Source: Megaustenia siamemsis
Lineage: Eukaryota; Mollusca; Gastropoda; Stylommatophora; Ariophantidae
Direction: 5' to 3'
Length of the DNA: 64,000 nt
Assembly: GCA_032433765.1 (NCBI GenBank)
Contig: JAVIAB010000139.1
Span: forward strand, 45,261,690 to 45,325,689
A model generated the notes under the pieces. The model was not told where the DNA came from. It searched no databases and saw nothing but the letters and a program-made list of their open reading frames with translations. Each line of letters begins with the position of its first letter. Position 1 is the stretch's first letter. The position numbers and the translations under genes were made by a program. Positions 1 through 12,012 of this stretch are shown one piece after another.

Positions 1-577
1 GGACACGGGTATAGACGTGTCGATTCCCAAACAAGCGGTCTCGTGCATGACCGAGTATCCAGGTGTCACGATATCAAGGCTACGGGCGACGTGTGAGTGT
101 TAGTCGCCATTCATCAAATTTCACTACAAGAGACCGGGGAATTAAACAACATGTCCAGCGGTTCAATTCAGAAGTAGCGCCACCACCAGTGTGACGTTAC
201 ACCAGGAGGGGCAGGCTGCCGGTCGCAATTGGTAACGGGAGCTGATGACAGTGTTGTGTTACCAGGGTAGTCATCCATCAACAAGTTCTCGGAAACAATG
301 TCCCCGTCTAATAATTGAGTTCGATCGAATTTCAGCATTCCTAAGAGAAGAATTAAACCATTCTGATTGCAGTCCTAATAATAATACGACCAAGAAGAAT
401 CTTTCGGTGACAGTATTACCATTTCATTCAGAATGCATTCATTGGAACTCCATCGTTTAGCTGGCTGTACAAAAGAATCTCAGCACAGAGAACGAATTCC
501 GTATCACCGTTCGAGGCAATTCACTCTTCAGTAGACGTTTTCGTATGTTGACTGTTTGGTGAAAACGTTTAAATATA
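1..577. other. No gene recognised
   Basis: Mixed-composition DNA up to the first target-site duplication. The open frames are short and resemble nothing I recognise. Confidence 0.5.
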
Positions 578-606
578 ATAATGGGGATTACCTAGGAAGC
601 ACATTT

Positions 607-892
607 ATGGCGATATTACAAAATTCAAGGTGCTGTCATTTTGAATCAAATTTGGACGGTGAAACAACAACATCTTATTTCAAAGGGTAGAACACTCTCA
701 GCCCAGTATTCTCTACCAAAGTTACCAGTGCCACCGCTAGAAAAGACCCTGAGAAAATATCTGGACACTTGTCTTCCATTGTTAACTGATGAACAATACA
801 AGTGTACAACGTAGGTAGTGACCAGGTTTCTGAACAAAGAAGGACCAATCTTACAAAAACTGCTAGAGGAAAAAGCTAAGAATGCCATTAAT
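607..892 (+). pseudogene. Carnitine O-acetyltransferase-like N-terminal fragment (processed)
   Basis: Reading from about 659 gives a frame containing LPKLPVPPLEKTLRKYL (713-763), which matches the conserved N-terminal signature of the choline/carnitine acyltransferase family. It continues through a helical segment ending ...KAKNAINW near 892. Family members transfer acyl groups between CoA and carnitine in mitochondria and peroxisomes. An ATG at 607 lies upstream in a different frame, so there is probably a small indel between about 630 and 660. An in-frame TAG occurs at 812-814. Only about 95 codons are present of the roughly 600 usual for the family, and no intron is seen. The fragment ends abruptly where LINE sequence starts, so it is non-functional. 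CRAT is the best fit; a CPT/CROT paralogue is possible. Confidence 0.72.
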
Positions 893-1313
893 TGGGAGGA
901 CGTGAACTTCCGGTCAATATGGTGGATAGACGGCAGGAACCGTTAAAGGCTGTCTGAAAAGTGTTCATGGTTGCCGTTTCCTCATTTTCCAAATCCGGCT
1001 TGTTGCAGGAGCTACTGATTTAAGTGCACTGTGCAAACCGTGAGCTGTGCGTTTCATCCGTTTTGATCGTGTTTCGATATTCAATTGCTTATGATGAATG
1101 AAGATATCATATGACAGAGAACAGATTGATGTGTTCACTTTCTGTGCAGTTTCGCCTTATGTCTTTTGACGTGTGCAATGACCCATTGGGGACTACAGCT
1201 ACCGTTCTTTGTTTCGAAGATGAGATATTAATTCGAATTATTCCACTGGCACGGACGGTTAAGCAATTATGGATTTTAATTCGTTTGCAGTGATACCGGG
1301 GTCTTCCATAACC
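893..1313 (+). mobile_element. LINE family G, 3' end (copy 1)
   Basis: Matches, in reverse orientation, the repeats at 33,351-33,963, 36,710-37,780 and 52,119-52,443, and in the same orientation 27,838-28,166. It shares the terminal ggggtcttccataacc. The 5' edge is the junction with the acyltransferase fragment. Confidence 0.8.
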
Positions 1314-1328
1314 ATAATGGGGATTACC

Positions 1329-2100
1329 CCACTGCAGTGAAACTGTTTCAATGATCGAATAGAATAGAACTGCTATGTGTTGTTAAAGTGAAAATTAACA
1401 TTTTAAAAATGTATTTCTTAAGCGTTTTATTTAGCCCACTTGATTGCCAGTATTTTAAAATGTATTTCTAAAGCGTTTTACTTATCCCACATGATTGCCA
1501 GCATGTTTGAATGTATATCTGAAGCATTTTACTAAGCCTACGTTATTGTCTTAAATTCAACAATTTTTGTGACTAATCTCGACATTCACTTTGAATAGCT
1601 TTTATATCTATGTATGTCTAATATATTTATATATATATATATATAACGGAATCAGAATACCACGGCGTCTAGAAAACTTTTTTTTTAATTTAAAGGTAGT
1701 TTAGCTACAACATAGCCATGATAAAGTTGTTATTTGTACATTTGTTAATAGATTACATTGCACTACGCTGCGCTCTATACTGTCCAGTGCATCCGTTACC
1801 ATCAGCGCTGAAGCGGAGTACAACATAGTGCAAATAGAGCTCTTTGTGACTATCGCAAAGTGAAAAGCTTTGTATGTTTCCGTGATATGAATGTTCAGTT
1901 CTTTCTTTAAATTTAAATAACTGCAGCAACATATTTATGTGAAGTTATTAATCTCAAATTTATGGTAGCACCAATGTTCTGTTATGTTTTCAGTTCTCTT
2001 GTGTTTTACAAGTTGCAGGAAATAGGAATAGCTCGTGAGAGAGTTCTGCTATAAGCGTCACACGTAGTAAAAGAAAACCCTGCCAGTGAACTAAGTAATT
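1329..2100. other. No gene recognised; short TA run
   Basis: AT-rich DNA with a short TA microsatellite near 1,623-1,645 and a locally repeated ~65-base motif (tgtatttct..aagcgttttact) at about 1,410-1,530. No coding signal is recognised. Confidence 0.5.
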
Positions 2101-2548
2101 CGATGAGCATGATAAGAAAAGTGAAGACGGGATCTGTACACAGTCATTGGGTAGAGTCATTGCAGAAAAAAAAATACTTAGGATCACCTTTGTCTACGTC
2201 CCTGGATATGCGGGAGTACAGGGAAATGAAAGAGCGGACAGGTTGGCTAGCTACGCTGTCGTTGAAGACGATCAACCAATGGATCTGGCAGACGTCATCA
2301 ATGCCCGCCGAGATGTGGGAAGAGCACAGGACTTCGACAACCATGAATCCATGTCATTGCCTCGGTTGAAAGAGATGAGACTTAAGATGAGCACAGCCAG
2401 AAACGAGAAACTTAATGGGCGTATAAGAGGACTTATCAACCAATACAGAACTGGAGTCGTCATTCGCTGGACACTGCGGGACTTGCTGAGGAGGGGATCT
2501 GAGCACTTATGTACATGTTCGAAGTGCAATGATGATGACCCGAAAATA
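2101..2548 (+). pseudogene. Retroelement RNase H C-terminal fragment (copy 1)
   Basis: The frame 2,147-2,581 reads FVYVPGYAGVQGNERADRLAS, the last catalytic block of retroelement RNase H (H followed by a conserved D), with the usual histidine replaced by tyrosine. A basic tail and a C-x2-C pair follow (CTCSKC). The DNA from the preceding DSMSMIRK-type block (2,103) onward matches 59,919-60,374, and both copies stop matching just after gacccg. This is the end of a LINE ORF whose RNase H degrades RNA in RNA-DNA hybrids. It lacks the N-terminal catalytic D and E. Confidence 0.65.
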
Positions 2549-2589
2549 ACTCAATATCGTCGTCATTTGTGTGTCGTTTGAAATTTTAC

Positions 2590-3434
2590 GATCATCTTTT
2601 TGATGTCGCCCTTTGCCTCTTATGTCTTGTATCTAGCAGTTAATGCTTGATGAAGGATGCAATTTAATGATAGACACCGTTATAGATCTAGACCATTTAA
2701 TCTGACATTTGTGGATGCAGTTAAAGACGGATATTACCTCCACTCGTCGTCCCATGTGTTCGTTCTTGATTCTGTCTCTTCCCGTTTCATTCATTACGTC
2801 CGGTAATAAATTCAATTTCTGTAGCTGTGAAGCGCTTCGACTCATAAATGTTTTATTACCAACTGACCTAAACAATGATGGTTACGATGATGCTGATGAT
2901 GATTATTATTATTATTGCCATAATGCCACGGGGTCGATGCTAAAAGTTAGGTGAAAGGCCCAAAACGGGGATGCTGAAGGTTTCAATTGTTTCTTGTTTT
3001 TTTCGGGTTCTGCACAAGAAGTGGAATCCTGTCCATCCTTGATACCGCTGTACCAGGTCTTCTTTATGAGACCACAATATTTTAGGAGATTACAGCCATC
3101 CTTACCATGTAAGCTAGTTTTTTTTAATGAAAAATGTTAGGGCGCTCAACTCGGAGGTGAGGTAGGTCTTCACCAGCTATAGGTCGCTAATCATGCTGTA
3201 ACGAGTGCAGATCGTGTAACTAATGCTCCCCTACCAAAATAATATAAATGGATATAAATCCCATTCATATTTAGAAGAGACCAAATAATCGTCTTTATTT
3301 TTATGAAGATCGGCCACTGCAGGCAAGATGGCTTCATGTAAAAAAAACTATCTTTACGAGACATAGTACCATTGCTGGTGTATGTCGGGGGGCAACGATA
3401 GAACCAGAGGGATAAAGGCCGCTTGGTCAAAGCA
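2590..3434. other. No gene recognised
   Basis: Contains short GAT/TAT-rich runs near 2,880-2,920. No coding or repeat identity that I can support. Confidence 0.45.
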
Positions 3435-3594
3435 GTCGCCACGACGTGTGCGACTCAGGATTTTTATTTCAACCTCGATAGAAAAAATCCTTTCTGTCTA
3501 CCGCGGGCTTCGAACACCGTAGGTCAGCTTTTCAGCTAGTGGACCAGTGGTTTTAGTCGCACGGCCACGCGCACCTCATAGATAAATAGTAACG
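3435..3594 (-). mobile_element. tRNA-like SINE fragment (family 3)
   Basis: The reverse strand has a B-box-like gtgttcgaagccc near 3,512-3,525, followed by a stretch (gaggttgaaataaaaatcc) also found at 34,255-34,330. The A box is not clear. Confidence 0.35.
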
Positions 3595-4805
3595 CGTTCA
3601 TTTGGGGATGACAAAAGATAACTAGACAAAATCCTCTAAGATTGTCATGTCAGTTTCACAAGACGAGCGATGACATGACTGAATGATGTGTTAACATGAG
3701 AAGGTGGGCGCAAACTTTCAACTTTAGGAGAAAACAATGTGTGTGGTGGTTGAAGACTCTGCAAAAGGAAGAGATAGAGAAGAAGAATGATGATATGATG
3801 ATGGTGGTGGTGGTGGTTATGTTGACGAGGACATAGAAGGTGGAGGTCGTATGTTTTAATGGCTTTGATGATAAGAAAAAAGAAGATGGTGACTAGGGTG
3901 GAGAAAAACTAATAAGTTGACGATTAAGAACAATAAGGAGAAGAACAAAGGATAAGATATCATTTAAAAGTATATTGGTAATAGTAAGAATTATCAGAAA
4001 GATCAACAATATTTGTACAAATACCACTGTGTGGAAGAAAAACCACGTGACCTGCTAATTAAAAGCAAAACAAACATTGTTTTTTTTTTAAGCTACTGTT
4101 TTAAAATAAAAGAAAAAAATTCTAAAAATATTCGAATCTCACAAGAGCTCAGATGCTATCACGTCTTTGGAATGTCAACAGATTTTTTTGTTCGTGTTTT
4201 TTCTTTTTCGAAACCGTTTAAATTATTGCAAAGTGTTGCCAAGAAAAAGAACAAATGCTTTTCTTGTTGAACTATTTTATGGGTTCATTTTTTGTTGCCA
4301 CTAGATGGAGAAATTGCTACAAGAACTGATAGACACTTGCCAGGGTTTATTTCAGGAATAAACCGGGTCGGGGTTGGGGGAAAGGGGGGGGGGTACTTAT
4401 AATAAAAAGAAGAATATAATAATTAAATATAAATTACTCGCTATAAAACAATAATATCGGTGTTTGCAAGATTCCGAGAATTGTTAGTATAATGAACGTG
4501 AAAAAAAAGGTTATATGAAATGTATAGTAATAGAATATACTGAATTGAGATTTTCAAATCGGAGCTATATTATTTAAGACTTTAAATTGTCTTTCCTTTA
4601 AATGTGTTCCTCACCTACCCTCTGGATTTGAAAGAAAAGTATCCCCTTCCCGCCCCCACCACTCTCCCCCCCCACCCCCTCCCACCCCAACCATGGAAAC
4701 ATGTTACCAGTTCATCCGTCTGAGCTTTTTTTTTTTTTTAAACCAAAATGAGTGACTGGTAGTTCTTGGGGATCCTTATCGAAGTAATGTGTTTAGGTAA
4801 AGTGA
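3595..4805. other. No gene recognised; low-complexity purine and pyrimidine tracts
   Basis: Contains GAT/GGT-rich stretches near 3,790-3,830, a G10 run near 4,384 and a C-rich tract near 4,650-4,690. The open frame 4,013-4,270 is lysine-rich and has no recognisable domain. Confidence 0.5.
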
Positions 4806-7800
4806 GCTCGTTGTGTGTGTTGTTGGTTGTGTGTGCTGCTAGTTGTGTGTGCAGTTGGTTGTGTGCTGCTGTTTGTGTGTGTTGTTGGTTGTGTGTGTTG
4901 TTGGTTGTGTGTGCTGCTAGTTGTGTGTGTTGTTGGTTGTGTGTGCTGCTGGTTGTGTGTGTTGTTGGTTGTGTGTGCTGCTAGTTGTGTGTGCAGTTGC
5001 TTGTGTGTGTTGTTGATTGTATGTGTTGCTGGTTGTGTGTGCTGCTGGTTGTGTGTGCAGTTGGTTGTAATGTTGCTGGTTGTGTGTGTTGTTGGTTGTA
5101 TGTGTTGCTGGTTGTGTGTGGTGTTGGTTGTATCTGTTGCTGGTTGTGTGTGTTCCTGGTTGTATATGCTCCTGGTTGTATGTGTTGCTGGTTGTGTGTG
5201 CTGCTGCTTGTATTGTTGCTGGTTATGTGTGCAGTTGGTTGCATGTGTTGCTGGTTGTGTGTGTTGTTGGTTGTATGTGCTGCTGGTTGTGTGGGCTGCT
5301 GGTTATATGTGTTGCTGGTTGTATGTGTTGCTGGTTGTGTGTGCTGCTGGTTGTATGTGTTGCTGGTTGTAGGTGTTGCTGGTTGTGTGTGATGCTGCTT
5401 GTATGTGTTGCTGGTTGTGTGTGTTGCTGGTTGTATGTGCTGCTGGTTGTATGTGTTGCTGGTTGTATGTGTTTCTGGTTGTGTGTGATGCTGCTTGTAT
5501 GTGTTGCTGGTTGTGTGTGTTGCTGGTTGTGTGTGCAGTTGGTTGTATGTGTTGCTGGTTGTGTTTTGTTGATTGTATGTGCTGCTGGTTGTGTGTGCTG
5601 CTGGTTGTGTGTGCAGTTGGTTGTATGTGTTGCTGGTTGTGTTTTGTTGGTTGTATGTGCTGCTGGTTGTGTGTGCTGCTGGTTGTATGTGCAGTTGGTT
5701 GTGTGTGCTGCTGTTTATGTGTGTTATTGGTTGTGTGTGTTGTTGGTTGTGTGTGTTTTATTTGTGTGTGTTGCTGGTTGTGTGTGCTGCTGGTTGTATG
5801 TGTTGCTGGTTGTGTGTGCTGCTGGTTGTATGTGCTGCTGGTTGTATGTGCTGCTGGTTGTGTGTGCAGTTGGTTGTGTGTGTTGTTGATTGTGTGTGCT
5901 GCTGGTTTTGCGTGCTCTTGGTTGTGTGTGTTGCTGGTTGTTTGTTGTTGGTTGTGTGTGTTGCTGGTTGTGTGTTGTGTGTGCTGCTGGTTGTGTGTGT
6001 TGTTGATTGTGTGTGCTGCTGGATGTGTGTGTTGCTGGTTGTGTGTGTTGCTGGTTGTGTGTGTTGTTGGTTGTGTGTGTTGTTGGTTGTGTGTGTTGTT
6101 GGTTGTGTGTTGTTCGTGTTGCTGGTTGTGTGTGTGTGTATTGCTGGTTGTGTTTGTTGCTGGTTGTGTGTGTTGCTGGTTGTGTGTTGTTGGTTGTGTG
6201 TGTTGATGGTTGTGCGTTTTGTTAGTTGTGTGTGTTGTTGGTTGTGTGTGTTGTTGGTTGTGTGTGTTGTTGGTTGTGTGTTGTGTGTGTTGTTGGTTGT
6301 GTGTTGCTGGTTGTGTGTTGTTGGTTGTGCGTGTTGCTGGTTGTGTGTGTTGTTGATTGTGCGTGTTGTTGGTTGTGTGTGTTGCTGGTTGTGTGTGTTG
6401 TTGATTGTGCGTGTTGTTGGTTGTGTGTTGTGTGTGTGTTGCTGGTTGTGTGTGTTGTTGGTTGTGTGTGTTGTTGGTTGCGTGTGTTGTTGGTTGTGTG
6501 TGTTGTTGGTTGTGTGTTGTCTGTGTGTTTCTGGTTGTGTGTGTTGATGGTTGTGTGTGTTGCTGATTGTGTGTGTTGCTGGTTGTGTGTGTTGCTGGTT
6601 GTGTGTTGTTCGTATTGCTGGTTGTGTGTGTTGTGTTTGTGTGGGTGATTGTGTGTGTTGCAGGTTGTGTGTTGTGTTTGTGTGGGTGATTGTGTGTGTT
6701 GTTGGTTGTGTGTTGTGCGTGTGTTGCTGGTTGTGTGTGTTGTTGGTTGTGTGTGTTGCTGATTGTGTGTGTTGCTGGTTGTGTGTTGTTCGTGTTGCTG
6801 GTTTTGTGTTGTGTATGTGTTGCTCATTGTGTATTGTGTTTGTGTGGGTGATTGTGTGTGTTGCTGATTGTGTGTTGTGTGGGTGATTGTGTGTGTTGCT
6901 GGTTGTGTGTGTTGCTGGTTGTATGTGCTGCTGGTTGTGTGTGCTGCTGGTTGTGTGTGCAGTTGGTTGTGTGTGTTATTGATTGTGTGTGCTGCTGGTT
7001 TTGCGTGCTCTTGGTTGTGTGTGTTGCTGGTTGTTTGTTGTTGGTTGTGTGTGTTGCTGGTTGTGTGTTGTGTGTGCTGCTGGTTGTGTGTGTTGTTGAT
7101 TGTGTGTGCTGCTGGATGTGTGTGTTGCTGGTTGTGTGTGTTGCTGGTTGTGTGTGTTGTTGGTTGTGTGTGTTGTTGGTTGTGTGTGTTGTTGGTTGTG
7201 TGTTGTTCGTGTTGCTGGTTGTGTGTGTGTGTGTATTGCTGGTTGTGTTTGTTGCTGGTTGTGTGTGTTGCTGGTTGTGTGTTGTTGGTTGTGTGTGTTG
7301 ATGGTTGTGCGTTTTGTTAGTTGTGTGTGTGTTGGTTGTGTGTGTGTTGTGGTTGTGTGTGTTGTTGGTTGTGTGTTGTGTGTGTTGTTGGTTGTGTGTT
7401 GCTGGTTGTGTGTTGTTGGTTGTGCGTGTTGCTGGTTGTGTGTGTTGTTGATTGTGCGTGTTGTTGGTTGTGTGTGTTGCTGGTTGTGTGTGTTGTTGAT
7501 TGTGCGTGTTGTTGGTTGTGTGTTGTGTGTGTTGCTGGTTGTGTGTGTTGTTGGTTGTGTGTGTTGTTGGTTGCGTGTGTTGTTGTTTGTGTGTGTTGTT
7601 GGTTGTGTGTTGTCTGTGTGTTTCTGGTTGTGTGTGTTGATGGTTGTGTGTGTTGCTGATTGTGTGTGGTGCTGGTTGTGTGTGTTGCTGGTTGTGTGTT
7701 GTTCGTATTGCTGGTTGTGTGTTGTGTGTGTTGCTGATTGTGTGTTGTGTTTGTGTGGGTGATTGTGTGTGTTGCAGGTTGTGTGTTGTGTTTGTGTGGG

Positions 7801-8820
7801 TGATTGTGTGTGTTGTTGGTTGTGTGTTGTGCGTGTGTTGCTGGTTGTGTGTGTTGTTGGTTGTGTGTGTTGCTGATTGTGTGTGTTGCTGGTTGTGTGT
7901 TGTTCGTGTTGCTGGTTTTGTGTTGTGTATGTGTTGCTCATTGTGTATTGTGTTTGTGTGGGTGATTGTGTGTGTTGCTGATTGTGTGTTGTGTGGGTGA
8001 TTGTGTGTGTTGCTGGTTGTGTGTGTGTTGCTAGTTGTTTGTTGTGTGTATGATTGTGTGTCGTTGCTGATTGTTTGTTGTGCGTGTTGTTGGTTGTGTG
8101 TTGTGTGTGTGTTGCTGGTTGTGTGTGTTGATGGTTGTATGTGTTGCTGATTGTGTGTGTGTTGCTGGTTGTGTGTGTTGCTGGTTGTGTGTTGTTCGTA
8201 TTGCTGGTTGTGTGTTGTGTGTGTTGCTGATTGTGTGTTGTGTTTGTGTGGGTGATTGTGTGTGTTGCAGGTTGTGTGTTGTGTTTGTGTGGGTGATTGT
8301 GTGTGTTGTTGGTTGTGTGTTGTGCGTGTGTTGCTGGTTGTGTGTGTTGTTGGTTGTGTGTGTTGCTGATTGTGTGTGTTGCTGGTTGTGTGTTGTTCGT
8401 GTTGCTGGTTTTGTGTTGTGTATGTGTTGCTCATTGTGTATTGTGTTTGTGTGGGTGATTGTGTGTGTTGCTGATTGTGTGTTGTGTGGGTGATTGTGTG
8501 TGTTGCTGGTTGTGTGTGTTGCTGGTTGTGTGTGTGTTGCTAGTTGTTTGTTGTGTGTATGATTGTGTGTCGTTGCTGATTGTTTGTTGTGTGTGTTGCT
8601 GATTGTGTGTTGTGTGTGTTGTTGTTTGCATGTGTTGCTAGTTGTGTGTGTTGCTGGTTGTGTGTGTTGCTGGTTTGTTGTTATGTGTGTTGCTGATTGA
8701 GTGTTGTGTGTGTTGCTGGTTTGTTGTTATGTGTGTTGCTGATTGAGTGTTGTGTGTGTTGCTGGTTTGTTGTTATGTGTGTTGCTGATTGAGTGTTGTG
8801 TGTGTTGCTGGTTGTGCGTG
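4806..8820. repeat. 4-kb minisatellite, 16-bp unit (ttgtgtgtgttgctgg) with higher-order structure
   Basis: The basic unit is 16 bp with variants (gttg/gctg/cagt and others), repeated about 250 times. Three units are 48 bp, or 16 codons, so every frame without a stop in the unit stays open. That explains plus-strand frames rich in Cys, Val, Leu and Trp and minus-strand frames rich in His, Gln, Asn and Thr, up to 536 codons. These are not supported as genes. A marker string gctggttttgcgtgctcttgg occurs near 5,901 and 6,994. A second marker, tgttcgtgttgctggttttg, occurs near 6,787, 7,901 and 8,394. Blocks of about 1.1 kb were therefore duplicated in tandem, followed by a shorter block of about 0.5 kb. 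Confidence 0.95.
8669..8806. repeat. Three exact-period 46-bp repeats at the array edge
   Basis: Units start at 8,669, 8,715 and 8,761. Each contains gctggtttgttgttatgtg and then gctgattgagtg. They are a local amplification of a degenerate triple unit of the adjacent minisatellite. Confidence 0.9.
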
Positions 8821-10899
8821 AGTCGCAACATCTCTTTCCGTATTTCTGTACACAGCATCAATAAGTCGTTCTCTGATGATGTGAGTAGTTCATTTACACT
8901 TCCTTTTAAATAGCCAGACGTGAGCAAGCTAGAATAGTCAGAAGTTGAAGCAAACTGTAGGAACGAACAGAACTAGCTCAAACCATATTTGGTCGTTCAA
9001 ATGTGTGCATTTTGTTAATGTTTTTGTTCGTTTTCCTGTTCTTTTTTTTTGTTCTTGTTTTTGTTTGTTTTTTATTTCTTCTTTTTTGTGTGTTTTGTTT
9101 GGGCAATAATTGCTGATCTCGAGAAAGTGAAGTAGCGTACTGGGTTCTATTGCAGACTGACGTAAGATGAGGTCTTGTTTTCATGTTCAATTTGAAAAAA
9201 AAAAATATTTAACAGTTTAGCACGAAAAGAGTAGGATACATGTTGATGCTAGGGTACATTTTTTTTAAAAAATGAAGTTTATAGTCTTTTCCGCTTTCAC
9301 GATAATTATCTTGTCTGAAACTACCCTCGGAAGTCCAGTGCGAGCTGCACAATGTGACAGAGATCGTGGGATCTTCTGAGGTTAATAACAAAATCGGAAT
9401 GTTAATAGACATTGCCCAGGTATATTGATGGCTATTCTAAAACAGAGAAGATGGCACAGACAAGAAGATTCCACCGAGAAAACTAGAGATCGGAGTTGCG
9501 ATTAGTGTGTCCGCACATAAAATCTGCGCGCTAGACATGTTCACGGCAACACAATTAAAGTCGGCAGTACCCTTGTTTGACTTTTAGCTTAAGTGGCAAC
9601 TACAGTGTATCTGCGACTTCAAGTATATGATCAACAGCTGTCCCTGTTAGCACTTCGTGGTAGTAATAAAAGCGAACATAGGCCGGTTGTGGATACCATT
9701 ATCTTTCTTCTTTACATGTCTGATTTTGTGTACAATGTAATCCATTCCGTCACGCCCCCTGAGCTTTCAAGTTCAGCATGCTGTAGACCTGAGGATGCCA
9801 CATGGAAATAATGATCACAGAGGACCCGCTCACCCTGTTATGCCTTAGAGTCTTAGGAAGCTAATGGGCCAAAACTTATGATTGGTGAGTCAGCCAGTCA
9901 GTCAATTAGTTAGTCAATTAGAATCCTTATTGCAAGTCTGACATGTTCTTAGGTCCCAAAGTTGCCATGACAACAATTGTATATCGATTTACTAGTTCTC
10001 TTTGGTCTCTGCATAGCGGTCATTGAAAGGTAGATAACGCTGGTAAAGACCAGACTTTGATATAGCGTCCTGACAGACATTAATCTTACCGCTATAGAAA
10101 CTTACAGTACATGCTCCCACTGATACAAACTCTACAGAGATTCATATTACTGCAGTTAGTTTTGTTTTCCTGTAAAACTTATCTTGAGAAAAAGCAGTTT
10201 TATATATAAATATTAGATGATTAATGTTAAACCCTATAAGATTTTCATCCTTTGTAGCAGACATTTGTTTCCAAGATTATGTAGAAACGTCAGAGAAGGG
10301 TAGACAGCTTGTCTGTTTGTTTAAATAAACATGTCTAAATACACAAACTATTTGTTTCCTTAGGCTGGGTACATTTCGCTCACACTTCCTGTTGCCCGTT
10401 TAGCTCAAAGACAGTGTTTAATTTGTTTACGTTTTGGCTTTAAGTAGCTACCTTCGGTTGGTTTATCTGGTCACACGAAATCTCAGGCATGGTTGCAGCA
10501 ATTTTCTCTCTTTGATCCCTGCCAATGTTTTCTTATTAAAGTAATTAGAAGAAATGTTTTTCACTGATTCAAAACGTAATAAATCTGTTTGTTCCCAGAT
10601 TTACTTTCTCACATAGAGATCATGAGAGCCACATTAAGGTGTGTTTGCTTCATAGCCTCTGTGTTTTCCCCCTTTAGTTTTTTTTTTTTTCAAGCAAAAT
10701 TCTGAAAAGTTTCGATGACCTTTTGGCGAAACAAATTCCAGACGAAATTTGAAAGTTTCTATTTTGTTTTGACTCGTTGCATGTGCATTGGGATATATAT
10801 GTTGTCCCACATGCTACTGAACCCGGTATTTCTTTAATGGTTTTACCAATAAATGCTCGCTCCTGGAGAGACAAAATATTTTCAGCTACCCTGCGAGAA
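8821..10899. other. No gene recognised
   Basis: Unique-looking AT-rich DNA with a T-rich tract near 9,030-9,100. All open frames are short and unrecognised. Confidence 0.5.

Positions 10900-10972
<73 letters not shown>
10900..10972. repeat. (CT)n-(TA)n microsatellite
   Basis: A CT run (10,901-10,921) passes directly into a TA run. It accounts for the SLSLS/YIYIY reading frames here. Confidence 0.95.
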
Positions 10973-10974
<2 letters not shown>

Positions 10975-11538
10975 GTTTTCATTTCCTTTCTCACACAATG
11001 AAACTGCTCAAATTTCTTTGCAATATCTGCATCAATGTTAGAATTGAGGAAATGCCGGACCCGGTAGCAAGTGAGACACATAACGGATTGTGTATCCCGA
11101 ACGTTTAGGGATAATGTAGAATGAGAGTTGACAGAGATCTCTCTACTTAGCCGTTACAAAACTAAACATCTTGTAGGATTCCAGCGCGATGAGATATCAC
11201 TGACCTGTTGCTTAACGTCTCTAAAAGAAATACCGAAATTATTTAAGGTTGATGATGTGAATTACTGTGTGTGCCCAAAAGAAATGTCAGATGTTCAAAA
11301 CCTTCTGTTTAAAATATGATGTCTCTAAATCTAATAAATAGAACATTATTTAAAATTCTATTTAAAAAAAAAAAAAAATATTTATGTTTTACAAGAAACG
11401 TAAAGATTTGTAAATGTTGCATAACTATCATTTAATTCATAAAGTACTAAACTCTTTGCACGAACTTTAGTCTTATCGTTAGCTTTGTTGATTAGGTTGC
11501 CTCTTGTTGCAAAGCTGCATATAAAGAGTTTTAATGTT

Positions 11539-11587
<49 letters not shown>

Positions 11588-12012
11588 GAGGTCTATCGGA
11601 GTCAATCTGTCGTACTTTGTTCATCATCTCATGTGGATAGACATAATTTAGCGGCGCGGTAAACTTATATTTAGATAAATTGAAGATCACGAAGAAGATG
11701 GATGGAAAATGTCACAAACGAAACGGGCATGCCTGAATAAGATGCTAGGAACCATTTTCAAATGAGGCAAACAAGGTTATTATATTTAGAGTGGTCAGAA
11801 CAAAGCTGCAGTTGAGAGAATCGGTGGGATGGGAAACGATGCAGAGAATGTAGGAATAAAACAACTGGGGCATATCCACGTAGTAGTTAAAGAAAAACAT
11901 TGCCCATGCGAATAACTGAAATAATCAAAAGTCAGATGGTTGGAGAATGATTATATCAACAATGTAAATGAAATGATTTCTACGTGATAAAGACAGATCA
12001 GTTTTACACGAT
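10973..12012. other. No clear gene; (CT)n microsatellite at 11,542-11,584
   Basis: Apart from the CT run no feature is supported. The part after 11,640 may be very old retroelement sequence, but I cannot place it. Confidence 0.45.

Larger units (their letters stand above)
578..1328 (+). mobile_element. Chimeric retrocopy: carnitine acyltransferase cDNA joined to a LINE 3' end
   Basis: The 15-bp sequence ataatggggattacc is present at 578-592 and again at 1,314-1,328, which reads as a target-site duplication. The inserted 593-1,313 has two parts. The first (to about 892) is the 5' end of a choline/carnitine acyltransferase coding sequence. The second (893-1,313) is the 3' end of a LINE family that also occurs at 27.8, 33.4, 36.7 and 52.1 kb and ends in the same ccataacc motif. 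The inferred origin is target-primed reverse transcription that began on LINE RNA and switched to a host mRNA. A LINE landing next to an older pseudogene would be the alternative, but the TSD encloses both parts. Confidence 0.75.

Noticed and set aside
4815..8434. Very long open frames (up to 536 codons) rich in Cys/Val/Leu or in His/Gln/Asn/Thr, as possible repeat proteins
   Set aside because: They follow from a 16-bp repeat without stops (48 bp = 16 codons). All frames are open on both strands and there is no start context or non-repeat domain.
10674..11081. Minus-strand 135-codon frame with IYIY/ERER repeats
   Set aside because: Caused by the TA and CT microsatellites at 10,900-10,972.
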